From CADCTB01 sp038214685 (GTDB taxonomy: Bacteria; Actinomycetota; Acidimicrobiia; Acidimicrobiales; AC-14): a stretch of DNA of 9,421 bases. The notes below the pieces were generated by a model. It was not told the origin of the DNA, did no database searches, and saw only the letters and a list, made by a program, of their open reading frames with translations. Positions 5,911 to 9,421 of this stretch are shown here, one piece after another. Each line of letters begins with the position of its first letter. Positions within the stretch are counted from its first letter, which is position 1. The stretch spans positions 1 through 9,421 of the forward strand of contig JBBQRO010000130.1 in assembly GCA_038214685.1 (NCBI GenBank). Reading direction: 5' to 3'. Both the position numbers and the translations under genes were made by a program.

Positions 5911-6491
5911 GGCTCGTGCGCCCGAGGATGACTGGGATCGCACCCTGTTGGCCAACCGCCACTCGATGGACGCCGCCCTCCTGCGCGGGTTCGAGCTGTA
6001 CAAGCCGGTGGTCGTGGGCGTGAACGGTCACGCACTGGCCGGTGGCACCGAGATCCTGCTGGGCACCAACTTCCGCATCGCCTCCAGCGAGGCCACCTTT
6101 GGCACCACCGAGGTGCGCTGGGGCATCATCCCCGCCGGCGGGTCGCTCGTCCGGTTGGCCCGGCAGATCCCGTACACGGCCGCCATGGAAATCATCCTGG
6201 GGGGCGAGCCCATCAGCGTCCAGGCGGCCCTGCGCTACGGCCTGGTGAGCCGGGTCGTCCCACCGGGCGAGGTGCTGGCGGGGGCGACCGACGTCGCCTG
6301 GCGGGTGGCCAGGGGGGCGCCGATCGCGCTCCGTAAGACCAAGGAGTCGGTGGGCAGCACGTCGGGGCTCCCTCGAGGAGGCGTACAAGATCGAGAACCA
6401 GTGCGCCCGGGAGGTCATGGTGACCGAGGACGCCCGGGAGGGCCCCCGAGCGTTCCTCGAACGCCGCGAGCCTCGTTGGCCGGGCCGCTGA
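5909..6491 (+). pseudogene. Enoyl-CoA hydratase/isomerase (crotonase family), N-terminally truncated and frameshifted
   Basis: Crotonases hydrate or isomerise enoyl-CoA in beta-oxidation-type degradation. The surviving part starts near KARAPEDDWDRTLL and carries VVVGVNGHALAGGTEILLGT and FGTTEVRWGIIPAGGSLVRL. The two glutamates (GGTE and TTE) match the catalytic pair of the family. LGGEPISVQAALRYGLVSRVVPPGEV follows in two adjoining blocks. The first 60 or so residues, with the CoA-binding GADL-type oxyanion strand, are lost at the junction with the GHKL fragment. After GSTSGL (about 6365-6372) a 2-bp deletion or 1-bp insertion shifts the frame. The proper C-terminus, SLEEAYKIENQCAREVM and FLERREPRWPGR, continues to TGA 6489-6491. 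Two independent lesions make it a pseudogene. It precedes the dioxygenase operon by 94 bases on the same strand. Confidence 0.85.
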
Positions 6492-6585
6492 GCGACACCC
6501 GGGCAGAGCCGTAGCCGCGACAGATACCGTGTGGTGTCGTAAGCCGGGACGACGTGTCGGCCGGGGGAACGAGGGGGTTTGGGGT

Positions 6586-7875
6586 ATGACCGTGCACGAC
6601 GAGCTCACGGCCACGCACGTGCGCGACTTCGGCCCGCTGGTGACCGATCGGGGGGTGCACCGCCGCCTCTACGTCGACCCGGCGGTGTTCGAGGCCGAGA
6701 TGGCCCGCATCTTCGGCCGGGTCTGGGTGTACGTCGGCCACGAGAGCGAGGTCCGCGAGCCCGGCGACTACAAGACGAGCTGGATCGGCCGCCAACCGGT
6801 CATCGTCACCCGCGACGAACAGCACCGCCTCCACGTGCTGTTCAACCGCTGCACGCACCGGGCCGCTACGATCTGCCAGCAGCGGGAGGGCACGGCCAAC
6901 TACTTCCGCTGCGGCTACCACGGCTGGACGTTCCGCAACGACGGCGCACTCATCGGGCCGACCTTCGGCTCGGGTTACGCGGCGGAGGACTTCCAGCCGG
7001 AGGACTTCGCCCTGGGCAAGGCACCCCGGGTCGACACTCACCGGGGCTTCATCTTCGCCAGCCTGGCGGCCGATGGGCCGACGCTGCGCGAGCATCTCGG
7101 CAACGCCGCTCCCTACATCGACCTGTTCTGCGACCTGGCCCCCTCCGGCGAGATCGAGGTGGGACGGCCGGGCCAGCACCACTACGGCTACGGCGGAAAC
7201 TGGAAGCTGCAGAGCGAGAACGGCGTCGACGGCTACCACCCCAACTTTGTGCACCAGGCCTTCCTGGAGGGTTCGGGCCGAGGCGGGTTGGCCATGCAGC
7301 TGTTCCACGGCAGCTCGGCCGCTACCGCCGCCGATCTGGGCAACGGGCACGCCCTTTTGGACAGCCGGCCGAACCTGGCCGAGGTCCACGAGAAGATGCT
7401 GCGCTCCTCCCCCGACGGCCAGGCCTACCTGTCGCGCCTGGCCGACCGCCTGGGCGACGAGCGGGCGCGGGAGGTCGTGCGGACCAACGGCGCCCAAGGG
7501 TTCAACCTGCTGGTCTTCCCGAACCTGCTGATCATCCAGGTGCAGATCCGCGTGGTGCACCCCCGTCGGGTCGACCTGACCGAGGTCGACCTGTACCCGG
7601 CGCTGCTCGGCGGGGCGGCGGAGGGAATAAACTCGGCCCGCCTGCGGGTCCATGAGGCCTTCTACGGGCCGGCCGGCGGGGGTGCCCCCGGCGACCTGGA
7701 GATGTTCCGCCGGGTGCAGGACGGCCTGGCCGTCGAGTCCGTGGAGTGGTTGCCGCTGTTGCGGGGGCTGCGCCGCACGGAGGAGGGCCTCAACGGCGAG
7801 TTGGTCGGACACGTGACCGACGAGCACCCCCAACGCGGTTTCTACCGTCGCTGGCGCCAGGAGATGGTCGGATGA
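6586..7875 (+). CDS. Aromatic ring-hydroxylating dioxygenase, Rieske alpha (catalytic) subunit
   Basis: A complete 429-residue large subunit. Such enzymes add both atoms of O2 to an aromatic ring to give a cis-dihydrodiol, using electrons from a ferredoxin and reductase. The Rieske [2Fe-2S] ligands are C89/H91 (NRCTHRAA) and C109/H112 (RCGYHGW), the usual CxH-x17-CxxH spacing. The mononuclear iron site is NGVDGYHPNFVHQAF, with D215 bridging and H218 and H223 as ligands; D370 in YGPAGGGAPGDLEMF is the likely third ligand. The ATG at 6586 is preceded by a G-rich ribosome site (GGGGGAACGAGGGGG) and gives a family-like N-terminus. The beta subunit starts in a 4-bp overlap. Benzoate-, salicylate- or biphenyl-type substrates are all possible. 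No ferredoxin or reductase gene lies in the window, so electrons must come from elsewhere. Confidence 0.95.
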   Translation: MTVHDELTATHVRDFGPLVTDRGVHRRLYVDPAVFEAEMARIFGRVWVYVGHESEVREPGDYKTSWIGRQPVIVTRDEQHRLHVLFNRCTHRAATICQQREGTANYFRCGYHGWTFRNDGALIGPTFGSGYAAEDFQPEDFALGKAPRVDTHRGFIFASLAADGPTLREHLGNAAPYIDLFCDLAPSGEIEVGRPGQHHYGYGGNWKLQSENGVDGYHPNFVHQAFLEGSGRGGLAMQLFHGSSAATAADLGNGHALLDSRPNLAEVHEKMLRSSPDGQAYLSRLADRLGDERAREVVRTNGAQGFNLLVFPNLLIIQVQIRVVHPRRVDLTEVDLYPALLGGAAEGINSARLRVHEAFYGPAGGGAPGDLEMFRRVQDGLAVESVEWLPLLRGLRRTEEGLNGELVGHVTDEHPQRGFYRRWRQEMVG

Positions 7876-8351
7876 GCGCCGTCGACCGCGCCGCGGTGGA
7901 GGCGTTCCTGTACGACGAGGCGGCCCTGCTCGACGCCGGCGACCTGGCGGCGTGGATGGCCCTGTTCGCCGACGACGGGCTGTACTGGATCCCCTCCCGG
8001 CACGGACGGGCCGACCCGCACCGCCACGTGTCGATCGTCTTCGACGACAAGGGGCGCCTCGTCTCCCGGGTCCAGCGCCTGTTGTCGGGTAAGGAGTACG
8101 CACAGGACCCCCCTTCGGTCACCTGCCGTCAGCTTTCCAATCTGGTGGCCGGCGCGGCCGGTGACGGTGAGGTGCACGTCACCGGGGTCATGGTCGTGTA
8201 CGAGAAGCGACCGACCACGACGATGCAGGTGCTCCCGGCCCAGGCACTGTGGCGGCTGCGCGCGGACGGGGACAGCTACCGCATCGTGGAGAAGCGGGTG
8301 ACGCTGGTCGACCTCGACCGCTACTACGAGAACCTCACGTTCATCCTGTGA
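7872..8351 (+). CDS. Aromatic ring-hydroxylating dioxygenase, beta (small) subunit
   Basis: A complete 159-residue protein of the SnoaL/NTF2-like fold that forms the structural beta subunit of alpha3beta3 dioxygenases. Typical features are VEAFLYDEAALLDAGDLAAW then MALFADDGLYWIPSRH at the N-terminus, the RLLSGKEYAQDPPSVTCRQL region, and the C-terminal WRLRADGDSYRIVEKRVTLV followed by DLDRYYENLTFIL, which packs on the alpha subunit. The ATG at 7872 overlaps the alpha stop (ATGA), so translation is coupled and the subunits are made in step. It has no iron ligands, as expected. Length is slightly below the common 160-190, without an obvious gap. Confidence 0.93.
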   Translation: MSAVDRAAVEAFLYDEAALLDAGDLAAWMALFADDGLYWIPSRHGRADPHRHVSIVFDDKGRLVSRVQRLLSGKEYAQDPPSVTCRQLSNLVAGAAGDGEVHVTGVMVVYEKRPTTTMQVLPAQALWRLRADGDSYRIVEKRVTLVDLDRYYENLTFIL

Positions 8352-8554
8352 ACGTCGACCCCGGCCCGGGCTTCGAGCTGCGCAGCGAGTTCGCCGTCGT
8401 CGGGGTCCGCCTCGACCGCGACGCCAACGGCGACCGCCTGGAGATCACCGACCTGCGAACCGGCAACCGGATCCACCTCGACCCTCTCGAGCTCGAACGT
8501 CTCACCGCCGCCTCCCACCACGATCTCGAGGCGCTGATGCGGCCGGCTTTCTGA
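8348..8554 (+). CDS. Small 68-residue protein coupled to the dioxygenase operon
   Basis: A GTG at 8348 overlaps the beta-subunit stop (GTGA), giving a 68-residue acidic soluble protein: NVDPGPGFELRSEFAVVGVR, LDRDANGDRLEITDLRTGNR, IHLDPLELERLTAASHHDLE, ALMRPAF. Codon third positions are strongly G/C and the frame fills the gap exactly, which supports a real gene. There is no signal peptide, membrane segment, cysteine or metal motif. The pattern suggests a short beta-rich N-terminal half (EFAVVGVRLD, RLEITDLRTG) followed by a helix (LELERLTAASHHDLEALM). I believe similar short frames accompany dioxygenase beta genes in other actinobacteria, sometimes labelled dihydrodiol dehydrogenase, but the protein is far too small for that enzyme and lacks a nucleotide-binding motif. 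Function unknown; a stabilising or assembly role is only a guess. Confidence 0.75.
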   Translation: MNVDPGPGFELRSEFAVVGVRLDRDANGDRLEITDLRTGNRIHLDPLELERLTAASHHDLEALMRPAF

Positions 8555-8599
8555 CGCTCCCAGGGAGCGAAGCGACCACGGACCGAACCGGGCGGTCCG
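8555..8599. terminator. Two adjacent hairpins between convergent genes
   Basis: Directly after the small-protein stop, CGCTCCC/GGGAGCG (8555-8561 and 8563-8569) forms a 7-bp stem around a single A, so the innermost pair must open. CGGACCG/CGGTCCG (8579-8585 and 8593-8599) forms a second 7-bp stem with a 7-base loop. There is no T-run, but high-GC actinobacteria often use such stems. Position between convergent genes fits a two-way terminator. Confidence 0.5.
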
Positions 8600-8617
8600 C
8601 CGACAACAGCCGGGACG

Positions 8618-8869
8618 TCAGTCGGAGGTCGGCGCCCAATGCAGGAGACGGATCACAGCCCCGTCTTCGGCGACCGGCTCCTCCCACGTGCTTCGACGCC
8701 CATCCCGATGCGGACACTTGCTCGATGGGATGCCCACCACGTTGCCGATGACCCGCACCTGGGGGACGTCGTCGAGGGCCACGAGGACCACGGCGTAGGG
8801 CACCGAGTCGACTAGTAGAGCCCGATGGACCTGGTAGTGGGCGACGGTGTAGCTGCACACGGTGCCCGG
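8618..8869 (-). pseudogene. DUF35 / Zn-ribbon OB-fold protein, C-terminal fragment with frameshifts
   Basis: Reading leftward from about 8869, PPGTVCSYTVAHYQVHRALL, VDSVPYAVVLVALDD and VRVIGNVVGI match the OB-fold part of DUF35 proteins, which partner thiolase-like enzymes in steroid and acyl-CoA metabolism. The family then has a VRIGM.VEVTWEE stretch. Here VRIGMGVE lies in a different frame, and TWEEPVAEDGAVIRLLHW returns to the first, so two compensating indels sit between about 8685 and 8725. The normal C-terminus and TGA (8618-8620) are present. The N-terminal zinc ribbon is lost at the fusion with the thiolase fragment. A GTG at 8860 could start a short product, but it would have a scrambled central loop. 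Confidence 0.8.
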
Positions 8870-8874
8870 AGGGG

Positions 8875-9282
8875 GGTGTTGATGGGCAGCCGGCCGCGCG
8901 GCCAGCGGATGTTGCCGTCCGCCACGACATCGTCGAGCTCGCCCGGCTGACAGAACCCCATCTCGACGATCGCCATCCGCACGGGACCGGTGAAGTTTTC
9001 GTAGAACTGGGCGACGGGGACAGCGGCCGGCTTCACCCTCGCCCGGGCCCTGAGTTGCTCACCCACGAAGCGATGGTGCGCGGTGGGGAAGTTGGTCTCG
9101 TTGAAGGCGCCGTTACCGCCGCCGCCGAACGTCTGCCCGGTGAACACGACGTCGCCGATGCCCACGCGCTCGACAGCCGGATCGGCTCGTTGCGATCCAT
9201 GTAGGAGGCGAACCCGTCGACGTCGGCCAGTCGCAGGCCGCCGTCGGCCACCGCGTTGCGGATGCCATGCACGCCAACTGGA
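8875..9282 (-). pseudogene. Thiolase-like protein (SCP2-type thiolase / acetyl-CoA acetyltransferase), partial and frameshifted
   Basis: The minus strand from about 9282 reads GVHGIRNAVADGGLRLADVD and GFASYMDRN, like residues 25-55 of thiolase-superfamily proteins. A frameshift near 9183-9195 leads to DPAVERVGIGDVVFTGQTFG. Then come FPTAHHRFV, PVAQFYENFTGPVRMAIVEM and GFCQPGELDDVVADGNIRWP, ending at LPINT. The AQFYENFT block and the GFC/DGNIRWP/LPINT blocks are characteristic of non-decarboxylating thiolases acting on steroid side-chain or acyl-CoA substrates. The far N-terminus is replaced by a hexanucleotide repeat, and the C-terminal part including the catalytic histidines is lost by fusion to DUF35 sequence. 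The part between TFGGGG and the AQFYENFT block, which should include the nucleophile region, also looks shortened. Inactive. Confidence 0.75.
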
Positions 9283-9421
9283 ACTCCGACTCCGACTCCG
9301 ACTCCGACTCCGACTCCGACTCCGACTCCGACTCCGACTCCGACTCCGACTCCGACTCCGACTCCGACTCCGACTCCGACTCCGACTCCGACTCCGACTC
9401 CGACTCCGACTCCGACTCCGA
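9283..9421. repeat. Uninterrupted hexanucleotide tandem array (ACTCCG)n
   Basis: From 9283 to the window end there are 23 perfect units of ACTCCG plus one base, without a single substitution, so the array continues beyond the window. The minus strand in the thiolase frame reads Gly-Val repeats (GGAGTC) leading straight into PVGVHGIRNAV. The plus strand from an ATG at 9267 reads MHANWN followed by Ser-Asp repeats. No frame contains a stop. Whether any frame is translated cannot be told here. Confidence 0.95.

Noticed and set aside
6492..6540. CGACACC / GGTGTCG inverted repeat upstream of the dioxygenase operon as an operator
   Set aside because: Only 7 bp per arm with a spacer of about 30 bases; expected by chance in this composition.
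6529..6585. GTG at 6529 as the start of the dioxygenase alpha subunit
   Set aside because: It adds 19 Arg/Gly-rich residues not expected in the family, and a G-rich ribosome site sits just before the ATG at 6586.
6415..8103. Very long minus-strand open frame opposite the dioxygenase genes
   Set aside because: It is an antisense shadow produced by high GC: low-complexity, Arg/Pro/Gly-rich at its start, with no recognisable motif, while the plus strand encodes clear Rieske and beta-subunit proteins.
9283..9421. CRISPR array
   Set aside because: The unit is 6 bp with no spacers; it is a simple tandem repeat.

Overview
The window is high-GC DNA with strong G/C third-position bias, GTG starts and actinobacterial-type protein families, so the source is most likely an actinobacterium that degrades aromatic or steroid-like carbon. 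No rRNA, tRNA, CRISPR array or replication origin is visible and the species cannot be named. The layout alternates between intact catabolic genes and a graveyard of transposon and gene fragments.

Left end (1-1190): an unrecognised coding fragment is joined out of frame to the 3' half of a group II intron. This part carries a 5'-truncated reverse transcriptase/maturase followed by RNA domains V and VI. The intron lies inside an IS256-family transposase gene, of which only a short 3' exon piece remains. That piece stops at a perfect 34-bp palindrome.

Region 1319-4791: an intact CaiB/BaiF-type CoA-transferase or alpha-methylacyl-CoA racemase (minus strand) is divergent from the first 67 codons of an alpha/beta hydrolase. 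The hydrolase is cut by a broken IS110-family transposase whose presumed left-end non-coding region lies behind it. An intact metal-dependent amidohydrolase (amidohydrolase-2 family, minus strand) follows.

Region 4792-6491: an IS6-family remnant with recognisable terminal inverted repeats, including a third internal copy. After it come a small truncated reading frame, the N-terminal ATP-binding part of a GHKL ATPase, and an N-terminally truncated, frameshifted enoyl-CoA hydratase.

Region 6586-8554: the best-preserved unit, an operon of a Rieske ring-hydroxylating dioxygenase alpha subunit, its beta subunit and a 68-residue small protein. The genes are linked by 4-bp stop/start overlaps. Two hairpins close the operon.

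Right end (8618-9421, minus strand): a deletion fuses the front of a thiolase-like gene to the back of a DUF35-type OB-fold gene; in both, frameshifts are present. The thiolase N-terminus runs into an uninterrupted ACTCCG hexanucleotide array that continues past the window edge.

Together the intact genes suggest aromatic-ring dioxygenation and processing of acyl-CoA intermediates. The fragments (enoyl-CoA hydratase, thiolase, DUF35 protein, hydrolase) are the kinds of gene that would complete such a pathway, so this looks like a catabolic island eroded by insertion sequences and deletions. Known family biology accounts for nearly all of it; I see no clear new system. The least explained items are the coupled 68-residue protein, the palindrome, the triple IS6 ends and the hexanucleotide array.
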